NCBI GenBank assembly: GCA_003545125.1
Contig: DQCI01000330.1
Span: 1 to 14,618 of the forward strand
Length of the DNA stretch: 14,618 bases
DNA from: Paracoccaceae bacterium
Lineage (GTDB): Bacteria > Pseudomonadota > Alphaproteobacteria > Rhodobacterales > Rhodobacteraceae
Direction: 5' to 3'
Both the position numbers and the translations under genes were made by a program. Shown in pieces: positions 7,382 through 14,296 of the stretch (positions are counted from its first letter, which is position 1; every line of letters starts with the position of its first letter). Under the pieces are notes generated by a model, which did not search any database, was not told the DNA's origin, and saw nothing but the letters and a program-made list of their open reading frames with translations.

Positions 7382-9901
7382 TCAGGGGCCGCACAGGCCT
7401 CCAAATCGGCAGAGATTGTCGGCAAAGACCGGCGGGAGGACGGCCTTGGACTGTTCCTCCAGCGGCTCTGCGCGCAGGACCACCGGCCGGTCTTCTTGCG
7501 GGGCTTGCGCGACGAAATCTCGAAGTTCGAGTGCGATCGCTGCGTTGCGTTCACCGATGAATTCCTCAACGTGCCCGTTCCCGGCGAGGATCGCGACGTA
7601 GGGTTGCTCATACCAAAGACTGGTCCAATCCCGGAAGGGTGTGCCGGAAAACAGCGCGTCGAGATGCGGGTCAATCTTGTAGCAGACCGGGGACGAATGC
7701 GCGACGACGGCAAATGCGCCATATCGAGCGGCGCTGCGCTCGATGACCGTGCCGAAATCCAGGTCGGACTCTGCATCCGGATCGTGAACCTCACCGCCCC
7801 AACCGCAGGTATCCTTGTGCGCAAGCTTGACCGGGGCACTGCCCTGGTTGAGCCCGAGAAGGGACAACCCGCGCTCGAGGTACACCTTGTCGCCTTGCGC
7901 CCGGTTGATCACCCAGCTTTCCCACGCATCTGCACCCCCCGAAGACCGGATGACGAAATCGCCGGCTAAGCCGGTCGGTGTCACAGACCGCACTTCCTCC
8001 GCATCAACCAACATCGCGTTTTCACGAAACGTACCCGCCACGCTAGCGAAGTACGCCTCGTCCGGAGCCACGACCGCGAACACATTCTCCAGAGTCTCGA
8101 GACTCAGCGGTTTCCCGTCGGGCAAGGCAAACGATGCCAGGCCCGGGCTGCCGAGACTTCCCGCAAGGGCACAATAGGCTGCGGGTAAAGGGGTCTCGCG
8201 CCCTTCGAACACCGCGATCCGTTCGCAACCGTCCACCCAGATGAACCGGTTACCGTACCACAAATCGGCCAATTTCACCGGCAAAGTGATACCGTCGTCC
8301 ATGTCATACAAAACGTCGACGACACGTAGGTCTTCATCCACCTGGAACACGGCAGGCAGCCTGACGAAGCGCGCGCCCAAAAAGGCCCTTTCCGTTGCCG
8401 CCTCGACCCGCAAACCAAAATCAAGTTGCGGAAAGGCCGCAAGAGACGCGAGGAACGGCCAGTGTTCTTCCAGGAGCCGGTCCAGGTCCGCCACCTCGCT
8501 GCGCAACGACGGGGCCGGGCCCAGAAGGTCGCGCCCGTAGCCCATGGCCTCGGTTTCGGCCCCGAGGAGCCCAAGGATCGTCGGCGCGACATCGAATGTC
8601 ATGCCAGATTTGTCGATGGTGCCCGGTTCGATCCCGGAACTGAAAGCGAACATGAGATTCCTGCGCTCCGCGGCCTCGAGCGTGTCCCAGACCGCATTGG
8701 GCCGCGCCAGGTGATCTGAGAGCACGACCAGAACCGTGTCTTTCATCGCCGAGCTGTCCAAGACGTGACGGATGAACCGGCCGGCCATATGGTCGGCACA
8801 GTGAACCGCGTTCAGGAAGGCGTTGGAGCCGTCCCGATAGATGATATCCTCGCAAGTGGCCGAAACGATGCCACCGCGCGGGTGATGCGTGTCGACGGTG
8901 AGGAGGACCATGCCGAACGGCTCCTCCCCGGCGGCAAGAGTATCGAAACGGTGTGCCGCAAGGTCCAGGAGGCTGTCGTCATAGATCCCCCAAATGGATT
9001 CGTAGCCCGGGTCATCCAATTGACCCAGAAGTTCCCTTGCGCCCTCGACCGAGGCGAACCCGTGGGTCTCGTAAAACGCCCCCGAACCAGCGAATTCCAG
9101 CGATGCGCCGTGCAGGTAGCTCAGGTCGTAGCCTGCGTCGTTCAGCAGGTCACCGATGCAGGTTGCGGCCGGAAGAAACGCGTCGGAACCGGCGCTTGAC
9201 CCGGCGACGGGAACCCCGCATTGCGTGGCGACCATTGCGCCGATGGTCCAACTGGTCCAGGCCAGCTGCGTGATGTCGGTGAAGCTGAGTGCCTGTTGTT
9301 CCAACGCCCGCAGGTTCGGCGCCAGGCCGGGAAAAACCTTCTCGTCCAGGTAGGTCCGTTCGAGCGACTCGAGGTAGAATAGGACGAGGTTTTTCTCGGC
9401 GCCGCTGAAGTCGCGGGCATCGACGGGGACGTATTCCGCAGGTGCCGGGACGCGCGTGCCGGCGCCAATCGACCGGGTCCCGTATTTGATGGCCAGTTCG
9501 CCAATATCGAGCACCGCCGGGTTCATGGCATAGGCGCCCAGCAGTACACCAACACCGGCGAGAACACGGGCCCGGGTTGCGCGATTGGCATCCTCGGCGC
9601 GCACGAAGCGATACGCGAAAAACCCGGCCGCCAAGGCGCCGACGACGAGCAGCGCAGTGATTGCGATGAGCGCAGTGAAATCGCGGACCGTAGCGCCCTT
9701 GAGGCCGACTTTGAGATGGAACAGGACCGACTCATCGATGCCGGAGCCGGTCAGGGCATCAAGGGCGTAGAAAGCGACAAGAAGAAGTAGCGCCACGAAG
9801 ACTACTACCGCAATGCTCATCGCCCTTTTCCGCGATGCAGTCGCTTTGCGGAAGAGGGCCAAGGCTATCAATGTCAAAGCAAGGCTCGCAGCCACCGACA
9901 T
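7382..9901 (-). CDS. OpgB/LTA-synthase-family phospho-transferase with extended C-terminus
   Basis: An 839-residue membrane enzyme of the alkaline-phosphatase superfamily, closest in motif to phosphoglycerol transferase I (OpgB), which moves phosphoglycerol from phosphatidylglycerol to periplasmic glucans. Hydrophobic segments at ~2-17, 28-50 and 74-99 (perhaps also 113-130) anchor it; the catalytic domain (~165-460) should face the periplasm. Visible motifs are LVLFYLESLE (172-181, metal-binding Glu), WTIGAMVATQCGVP (218-231, nucleophile Thr219), VDTHHP (336-341) and LSDHLARPN (394-402). E. coli OpgB is about 763 residues, so the chain is longer here. Residues ~460-839 form an extension without clear homology to that core; ~640-800 resemble an ILEI/FAM3-type domain (RGLSLLGL, then a KDTCG turn, AVVAHSS and YVAILAGNG). 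The longest frame would begin at 10159, but AAGGGA lies five bases before the ATG at 9901 and the hydrophobic segments start immediately after it. The substrate may instead be another glycopolymer, given the neighbours. Confidence 0.82.
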   Translation of the reverse strand: MSVAASLALTLIALALFRKATASRKRAMSIAVVVFVALLLLVAFYALDALTGSGIDESVLFHLKVGLKGATVRDFTALIAITALLVVGALAAGFFAYRFVRAEDANRATRARVLAGVGVLLGAYAMNPAVLDIGELAIKYGTRSIGAGTRVPAPAEYVPVDARDFSGAEKNLVLFYLESLERTYLDEKVFPGLAPNLRALEQQALSFTDITQLAWTSWTIGAMVATQCGVPVAGSSAGSDAFLPAATCIGDLLNDAGYDLSYLHGASLEFAGSGAFYETHGFASVEGARELLGQLDDPGYESIWGIYDDSLLDLAAHRFDTLAAGEEPFGMVLLTVDTHHPRGGIVSATCEDIIYRDGSNAFLNAVHCADHMAGRFIRHVLDSSAMKDTVLVVLSDHLARPNAVWDTLEAAERRNLMFAFSSGIEPGTIDKSGMTFDVAPTILGLLGAETEAMGYGRDLLGPAPSLRSEVADLDRLLEEHWPFLASLAAFPQLDFGLRVEAATERAFLGARFVRLPAVFQVDEDLRVVDVLYDMDDGITLPVKLADLWYGNRFIWVDGCERIAVFEGRETPLPAAYCALAGSLGSPGLASFALPDGKPLSLETLENVFAVVAPDEAYFASVAGTFRENAMLVDAEEVRSVTPTGLAGDFVIRSSGGADAWESWVINRAQGDKVYLERGLSLLGLNQGSAPVKLAHKDTCGWGGEVHDPDAESDLDFGTVIERSAARYGAFAVVAHSSPVCYKIDPHLDALFSGTPFRDWTSLWYEQPYVAILAGNGHVEEFIGERNAAIALELRDFVAQAPQEDRPVVLRAEPLEEQSKAVLPPVFADNLCRFGGLCGP

Positions 9902-10271
9902 TTCGATCCCTTCACTTGACCGGGGCCGGGAGGCGTCCGACCCCCAACTTTCCGGCATGGGCGCCGTCGCTCCCGTAAAGACCACCCTGATTCTCTCGCT
10001 CAGAGGACAAAGAGTCCAGAGTTTGGAAGTGTCGCGCGGCGGTCGGCTGTCACGTTCCGCCAAACCGCGACCGTTTTTCAGAATCACGCGGGCGCCGGGT
10101 CCAAAAAAACTTTGGATAGTTATTGGCAACTTCCCGCCCATCGGAACGATGAAAAGCATTTGTCATCCAAATTCCAGTTTTTTGCCTTAGGAACGCCGGA
10201 TCAGTCTGACCCACTACGCGGGCGAGTCCCGCGACGGTCCTCCGAAAACCAATATCTGGGGAGATATCGAG
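9902..10271. promoter_or_regulatory. Divergent intergenic region between OpgB-like and DPBB genes
   Basis: These 370 bases contain no supported gene and should hold promoters for both neighbours. A weak plus-strand candidate is TTGTCA at 10160-10165 with TGCCTT 17 bases on. The 7-bp inverted pair TTTGGAT (10111-10117) / ATCCAAA (10165-10171) brackets it. CGCGGG (10217-10222) and CCCGCG (10228-10233) form a small GC hairpin in the leader of the plus-strand gene. The centre (~10100-10190) is AT-richer than its surroundings, as expected for promoters. Confidence 0.5.
9907..9912 (-). promoter_or_regulatory. Ribosome binding site deciding the start at 9901
   Basis: The minus strand reads AAGGGA, then five bases (TCGAA), then ATG at 9901. 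This is the best site upstream of the first hydrophobic segment and argues against the 86-residue N-terminal extension available from 10159, which is low in recognisable structure. Confidence 0.75.
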
Positions 10272-10862
10272 ATGAGAATTGCTTCACTTCCCGCGACGAT
10301 CGGCCTGTCGATCCTGTTTGGTGCTGCTATCTTGCCCGAACCGCAGGGCGCGCAGGCCGACGAGGTGGTTTCGTCCAGCAACACCGCTACCGCGAGCGAG
10401 CGGCAGTTCTCCGTCTACCTGACCGGCTACAGCTACTGGGATAACACTCCGCCGGGCTCGGCGGCGATCGCCCGGCCGGTCCTGCGCGACAAGGCAGGCG
10501 GCACAGGCACCTACAAAGACCCGATCACCATCGCGGTAGGGCACCGGATTGAAGGCAATCGCCAAACCCTCGACTACCCTGCCGGCACCCGGTTCTACCT
10601 GCCGCAACTTCGCCGCTACGCAATCGTGGAAGATGTGTGCGGAGAAGCTCCATCGCCCCAGAACGGTCCATGCCACACCGGGCATAACGGGCTGCCATGG
10701 CTCGACATCTATGTCGACGGGGCCGGGAGCGCGCGTCCGCAATCGGAGAGCTGCATGCGGCGGATCAGCCGGGTTCAACCGATCATCCAGAATCCCTCGC
10801 CTGACTATCCCGTCGTCGCCGGGGCGCTGACCGAAAGTGGTTGCCAGATCTTCCAGGGCTAG
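10272..10862 (+). CDS. Secreted double-psi-beta-barrel-like protein
   Basis: A 196-residue exported protein. Residues 1-29 are a Sec signal peptide with probable cleavage after GAQA. The mature part follows a pattern known from small secreted bacterial and fungal proteins with a double-psi beta-barrel (RlpA/3D/expansin-like) fold: a GYSYWDNTPPGS opening, KAGGTGTYKDPITIA, then PAGTRFYLPQLRRYAIVEDVCGE and a WLDIYVDG strand. The Asp residues in VED and WLD are in the places where such folds keep functional acids. Four cysteines in the mature chain (VCG, PCH, SCM, GCQ) could make two disulfides, consistent with periplasmic or extracellular location. The start has GGGGAGA upstream. Activity is unknown; relatives bind or cleave cell-wall glycans, but neither is shown here. 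It converges with the RTX gene, 131 bases away. Confidence 0.7.
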   Translation: MRIASLPATIGLSILFGAAILPEPQGAQADEVVSSSNTATASERQFSVYLTGYSYWDNTPPGSAAIARPVLRDKAGGTGTYKDPITIAVGHRIEGNRQTLDYPAGTRFYLPQLRRYAIVEDVCGEAPSPQNGPCHTGHNGLPWLDIYVDGAGSARPQSESCMRRISRVQPIIQNPSPDYPVVAGALTESGCQIFQG

Positions 10863-10993
10863 GCGACCTCAGGTCTGTTGTCGGCCGTCACTGCGCGATA
10901 ACGCGGCGATGGCCACTCCGTGCGGTCTCCGATCGGCTGGAAGCGGCCAGCAAAGTACCATTGGCCCCGTCACTGCCCCCAGCGCCTGAACCC

Positions 10994-12202
10994 TCAGAAA
11001 AGGAAGTCCTCGGCCGACAGGTCCCTGAGGTCGGTGTCTTTCAACGCCAGCCGGTTCACCGCGTCCATTACGATGACGAGATTGTCGCCCTCCGACTGGA
11101 TGTGGTTTTCCACGAGATCGTTGAAGCCGGCGATGACCGAGACGTCGGACAGATCGATCCGATCACCCTCCTCCGTATCGAAATCGCGGATGGTGTCTTC
11201 GCCGTCGCCGTCTCGAAACACGAACAGATCTGCGCCGCCGCCGCCTCGGAAGCTGTCATTGCCCGTATTACCGATCAGCCGGTCTTTCCCGATGCCGCCG
11301 CTGAGGGTGTCGTTACCGGATGCGCCTTTAAGTATGTCATTGCCCCGGCCGCCCGACAAAACGTCGTCGCCTGCATTCCCCAGAAGCAGATCCTTGCCTG
11401 ACCTTCCTTCGATCGCGTCGTGCCCGTCCCCTCCAACCGAGACATCGGCCCCTGGACCCGCGATGATCGTGTCATCGCCGTCGCCGCCGAGCAGCGCGTC
11501 GCCCCCACGGCGCCCGACCAGTCGGTCATCGCCATCCTGGCCGAGTAGGACTTCCGCTTTGGAAGACCCGGTCAATTGCGCGTCGGTCCCGTCCTCGCCG
11601 AACAGCAATTGGCTCGCAGTGTCGAACACCTCCTCGACGCGGGAGCCGAGGCTGTCAGAATAGGTGGCAATGCGCTCGCCCAGGGCTGCGAATCCAGGTT
11701 CACCGGTGTCAAACGGCATGAAGTAGCTGTTGAACATGACGATGTATTCCGAGACCGGCGTGCCGAACTGGTCGACCGGATCCTTTGCGCCGTCGGATTT
11801 CAGCCAGTCGAGCACGACCCGCTGACCGAGAAGATGCGCTCCGGCGATGAGCCCGCTGGCGCTGATTGTGATCCCGGCGACGGTTTGGCCCAGCCAGTCA
11901 TCGGCCCCGACCCCAACGAGATAGCTCCACATCAATGGAAACCAGGCATCGGCGGCCAGATCCTGCGCTTGTCTGCTGTTTAGGAATTCCTCGGTGCTTT
12001 GGACACCGTGGAGCCCGGTCCAGCCGCCGGAAAAGTCGTTGTTTTGCCAGTTGCCGTCGTGATTGACGAAGCCAAGATCGATCAAGGCGCCCTCACCGAA
12101 CTGGTAGGCGCCTAGATAGCCGTAGGGGTTCACAACTTCGTAGTTCCCACTCGATTCACGCATTCTGAGCGCAGAAACGAAGTCCGCGTAGTCGACACTC
12201 AA
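10994..12202 (-). CDS. RTX-repeat protein with lysozyme-like N-terminus, T1SS substrate
   Basis: A 402-residue protein predicted to leave the cell by type I secretion. It has no N-terminal signal peptide. Residues 1-~190 resemble a lysozyme/SLT transglycosylase-like domain: FVSALRMRESSGNY places a candidate catalytic Glu at residue 16, followed by NPYGYLGAYQFGEGAL, which is like the GxxQ block of such enzymes. Residues ~215-335 hold about twelve nonapeptide repeats of the GGxGxDxLx type (for example GGDGDDTII, GGRGNDILK, GASGNDTLS), which fold into a calcium-binding beta-roll outside the cell. The C-terminus, LRDLSAEDFLF, ends in the acidic-hydrophobic pattern usual for type I signals. The start is TTG at 12202: AAAGGA lies seven bases upstream, and the 37-residue extension to 12313 looks non-coding. 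No ABC transporter or adaptor genes are in the window. A muralytic or biofilm-matrix role is plausible but unproven. Confidence 0.82.
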   Translation of the reverse strand: MSVDYADFVSALRMRESSGNYEVVNPYGYLGAYQFGEGALIDLGFVNHDGNWQNNDFSGGWTGLHGVQSTEEFLNSRQAQDLAADAWFPLMWSYLVGVGADDWLGQTVAGITISASGLIAGAHLLGQRVVLDWLKSDGAKDPVDQFGTPVSEYIVMFNSYFMPFDTGEPGFAALGERIATYSDSLGSRVEEVFDTASQLLFGEDGTDAQLTGSSKAEVLLGQDGDDRLVGRRGGDALLGGDGDDTIIAGPGADVSVGGDGHDAIEGRSGKDLLLGNAGDDVLSGGRGNDILKGASGNDTLSGGIGKDRLIGNTGNDSFRGGGGADLFVFRDGDGEDTIRDFDTEEGDRIDLSDVSVIAGFNDLVENHIQSEGDNLVIVMDAVNRLALKDTDLRDLSAEDFLF

Positions 12203-12456
12203 AGCTTGATCCTTTCTGCGCCTCTTGTGTTGTCCGCTCGCTGTTTGCCGGAGCTTGCCATTCAAATCGGGCGATATTGTGGAGTGAATACTAACCAACC
12301 GCTGGGTCGGCAATGCCGGAGCGCCGCGTCGGTAGGAATCCGCTCAGGGAATAGGGCTGCTCATGGGAATGCAGGCCGGACTCCACCGCCCTCGTCCGCT
12401 CGCATGGACTCGAGGCCGGGACGGTCGGCTTCCTGCGGCTGACACCAAAAAATCAC
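12203..12456. other. Spacer upstream of the RTX gene, presumed promoter region
   Basis: No gene is supported. The proximal part must carry the RTX promoter; an AT-richer patch at about 12275-12300 is the likeliest place but no clear -35/-10 pair stands out. The distal part borders the broken IS3 transposase fragment. Confidence 0.45.
12210..12215 (-). promoter_or_regulatory. Ribosome binding site for the TTG start at 12202
   Basis: The minus strand reads AAAGGA, a seven-base spacer (TCAAGCT), then TTG and the codons for SVDYADF. No ATG or GTG in the frame has a comparable site, so TTG initiation is favoured. Confidence 0.72.
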
Positions 12457-12740
12457 ATTGGCTTGCGTCAGCCGCTCCACGCGCTTGCGACCGACCTGGA
12501 TACTTTCGCCGGCCAGCTCGGCATGGATGCGTGGCGTTCCGTAGGTCCGCGGCGACGCCTCGTGGATGCGCTTGATGTCTTACGGCAGCGCGGCATCCGA
12601 CAAATCGCGGTCACTGGGTCCGCGACCTTCACAGGAATAGAAACCGGAACGTGAAACCCGAGCGTGCGGGCCATGAGCTGGATCGGGTATTGGGCCTGGT
12701 TTGCGCTCTTCAACCGAAAGACCTCGGCGACGTTGTGTCG
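12457..12740 (-). pseudogene. IS3-family transposase OrfB remnant (frameshift, stop, truncated)
   Basis: The minus strand spells the N-terminal part of an IS3-type OrfB in broken frames. YPIQLMARTLG (from ~12720) gives way, after a one-base shift near 12650-12662, to GVSRSGFYSCEGRGPSDRDLSDAALP. A TAA at 12580-12582 follows, and the same frame continues with DIKRIHEASPRTYGTPRIHAEL and GRKRVERLTQAN. This is the conserved helix-turn-helix_21 (HTH_21-like) segment of IS3 transposases. The DDE catalytic domain is missing: similarity ends at about 12457, so roughly 100 of some 270 residues remain. No orfA or terminal inverted repeats were identified. It is an old insertion remnant. Confidence 0.8.
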
Positions 12741-13034
12741 TCCGATGCAAACCAGGCCGCGGCCTTTGATAGGATGTCGCGCTCCTGCCTTTGCTGGCGG
12801 TTCCGTTGCCGACAAATTCGGCCACACACGATTGTCACCGGGATTGGTTATGCCGGTTGATAGCTGACGATTGATCGATGAACGGCGAGTAGCGAATTCG
12901 GGGCCAGGCCTGTAGCGCTTCGCCCCGCAAGTATTCTGCTCCGGATCGGGAATGCCGCCGTTTCAGAGTGAACCTGCACCCATACTGGAGGACGACTGTA
13001 ACGAGGTGATGGCGGGCCGAGCGGGCACCTCGTT
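12741..13034. other. Spacer between IS3 remnant and methyltransferase gene
   Basis: Open frames are present on both strands but overlap the ends of better-supported genes and contain no motif I recognise. It may contain the unrecognisable upstream part of the insertion sequence or another decayed element. No clear terminator for the minus-strand operon ending at 13035 was found. Confidence 0.45.
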
Positions 13035-13904
13035 TCACCGGCGCAGGAGCGCAACTCGGAACAAGCCAATGGTACCGCCTTCGAATCCCAGCACGAAGCG
13101 CCGAAACCCGCGGATGTAACGTTTGACTAAATCCTTCTCGTGAACCTCGACCAAGTGGTCCCAATGCACAATGAGGTTTTCCAACCAGGCAGCAAGCGTC
13201 TTGCTGTAGTCAGTCGGGCGGTTTTCGAGCGCGATCGGGTGGAAATCTGCATCCGCGGCGGTCAGGATCTCGATGGGATACGGAAGCGCGCTCTCCGGGA
13301 ACAGCTCGAGCGGCAGGACCTGCTCCGCCGGTCGGCCCTTCAGGTCCATCCAGGCGATGAACTGAATCGACATCCTGCCGCCGGGCCTGAGCCGGCGATG
13401 GCAGAACTGAAAGAAGTCCCGGTAGATCCGGATCCTCTCGTCCGAGCCGAGCCCCGGGCCGGCAAAATGCTCGATAGCCCCGATCGAGACGATCGCGTCG
13501 AAGGTTCGGTTCAGGTCCGCTTCCTGCCTGGGGAGGGTCAGCACCTCGATTGGCGGGGTCCCGGGGTGGCGACGGATCCAATCGGCCTGGCTTGGCGATG
13601 CCGTGATCCCGACGAGATCGGTTACCCCGCGTTCGGCCGCCGCGCGGCGCAGAAGGCCGCCCCAACCGCAGCCAATGTCGAGCAGGCTGCCGCCGCGCAC
13701 CGCGGCCGCGTCGAGGTGCCAGTCCATCTTGGCGAACTGCGCCTCACGGAGCCGGGACGCCCCCGCGGGCCCGTCCGCCCATCGGGCCGCCGAGTAGGTC
13801 ATGGTTTCGTCGAGCCAGGCCGCGAAAAAATCGTTGCCGACGTCATAGTGGCTGCGGATCGCCTCTGCCGAGGCACCGGCATGGCCCTCTTTCCTGTCCG
13901 GCAT
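13035..13904 (-). CDS. Short CFA-synthase-like SAM-dependent methyltransferase
   Basis: A 289-residue class I methyltransferase of the cyclopropane-fatty-acyl-phospholipid synthase family. The chain begins at the family's catalytic domain and lacks the ~100-residue N-terminal region of E. coli Cfa (382 residues), like the mycolic-acid methyltransferases in length. Family marks are HYDVGNDFFAAWLDETMTYS (19-38), the SAM-binding loop LLDIGCGWGG (74-83), EHF (145-147) and DYSKTLAAW (232-240). Compared by eye with E. coli Cfa, the bicarbonate ligand Cys139 (YSCAYW) is Ala39 (YSAARW) and His266 (LLHTI) appears to be Gln181 (SIQFI), while the Glu239 and Tyr317 equivalents remain as Glu145 and Tyr233. 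Cyclopropanation is therefore doubtful; simple methyl transfer to a lipid or other acceptor is a reasonable alternative. It is the last of three minus-strand genes, two bases after the membrane-protein stop. A GTGAGG tract upstream supports the ATG. Confidence 0.82.
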   Translation of the reverse strand: MPDRKEGHAGASAEAIRSHYDVGNDFFAAWLDETMTYSAARWADGPAGASRLREAQFAKMDWHLDAAAVRGGSLLDIGCGWGGLLRRAAAERGVTDLVGITASPSQADWIRRHPGTPPIEVLTLPRQEADLNRTFDAIVSIGAIEHFAGPGLGSDERIRIYRDFFQFCHRRLRPGGRMSIQFIAWMDLKGRPAEQVLPLELFPESALPYPIEILTAADADFHPIALENRPTDYSKTLAAWLENLIVHWDHLVEVHEKDLVKRYIRGFRRFVLGFEGGTIGLFRVALLRR

Positions 13905-13906
13905 GG

Positions 13907-14296
13907 TCAGGCCTCACCGGCAATCCGCGCGACGCTACGCCACGCCAATACGAACGCGGTGAGGAACAGCAGATCGATCACGGCCATCGGAATCCACATG
14001 TCGGATACGCCAACCGTGAACTCATACCAGAACGCGAGCCCGGAAAACGCTGCTTTGAGGCCGATGCCGTAGGGGATCATGGCCCGGTGGCGCACCGGAT
14101 TCGAACTGATCTGCAGAAACATCACCCCGAACAGGACGAGCAGAATGGCAGGGAATTCCACGTAGGTCGGATGCCCTGCGGACGGCACGTCGAAAAACGT
14201 GAATAGCCGCTCGTGCGCGAAGAAATACACAAACCCCAGAATGAGATCGTACAGCCCTGCCACCACATATAGGATCTTGATCGATTTCAAGTTCAT
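13907..14296 (-). CDS. Four-helix membrane protein, uncharacterised
   Basis: A 129-residue integral membrane protein. Hydrophobic segments lie at about 8-27, 48-64, 76-93 and 100-119, with short polar loops; the N-terminus MNLKSIKILY is mildly basic. The arrangement resembles small DoxX-like or DUF-type four-helix proteins, but I do not recognise a named family and assign no function. Its ATG overlaps the upstream stop as ATGA (14293-14296), so it is translationally coupled to the radical SAM gene, and the methyltransferase follows after two bases. The coupling suggests it serves the same pathway, for example by holding a lipid substrate at the membrane. That is inference only. Confidence 0.78.
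   Translation of the reverse strand: MNLKSIKILYVVAGLYDLILGFVYFFAHERLFTFFDVPSAGHPTYVEFPAILLVLFGVMFLQISSNPVRHRAMIPYGIGLKAAFSGLAFWYEFTVGVSDMWIPMAVIDLLFLTAFVLAWRSVARIAGEA

Noticed and set aside
9902..10159. 86-residue N-terminal extension of the OpgB-like protein
   Set aside because: It lacks hydrophobic or domain features and a ribosome binding site, whereas AAGGGA precedes the ATG at 9901 just before the first hydrophobic segment.
11250..11560. Repeated GC-rich DNA that could suggest a CRISPR or tandem-repeat array
   Set aside because: The periodicity is 27 bases and in frame, encoding RTX nonapeptides; repeats are degenerate and there are no spacers.
12203..12313. 37-residue N-terminal extension of the RTX protein
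   Set aside because: It is low in structure and has no ribosome binding site of its own; the TTG at 12202 has a well-spaced AAAGGA.
13140..14072. 310-residue plus-strand open frame opposite the methyltransferase
   Set aside because: The minus strand carries complete SAM-binding and CFA motifs, and the plus-strand product has no domain resemblance.
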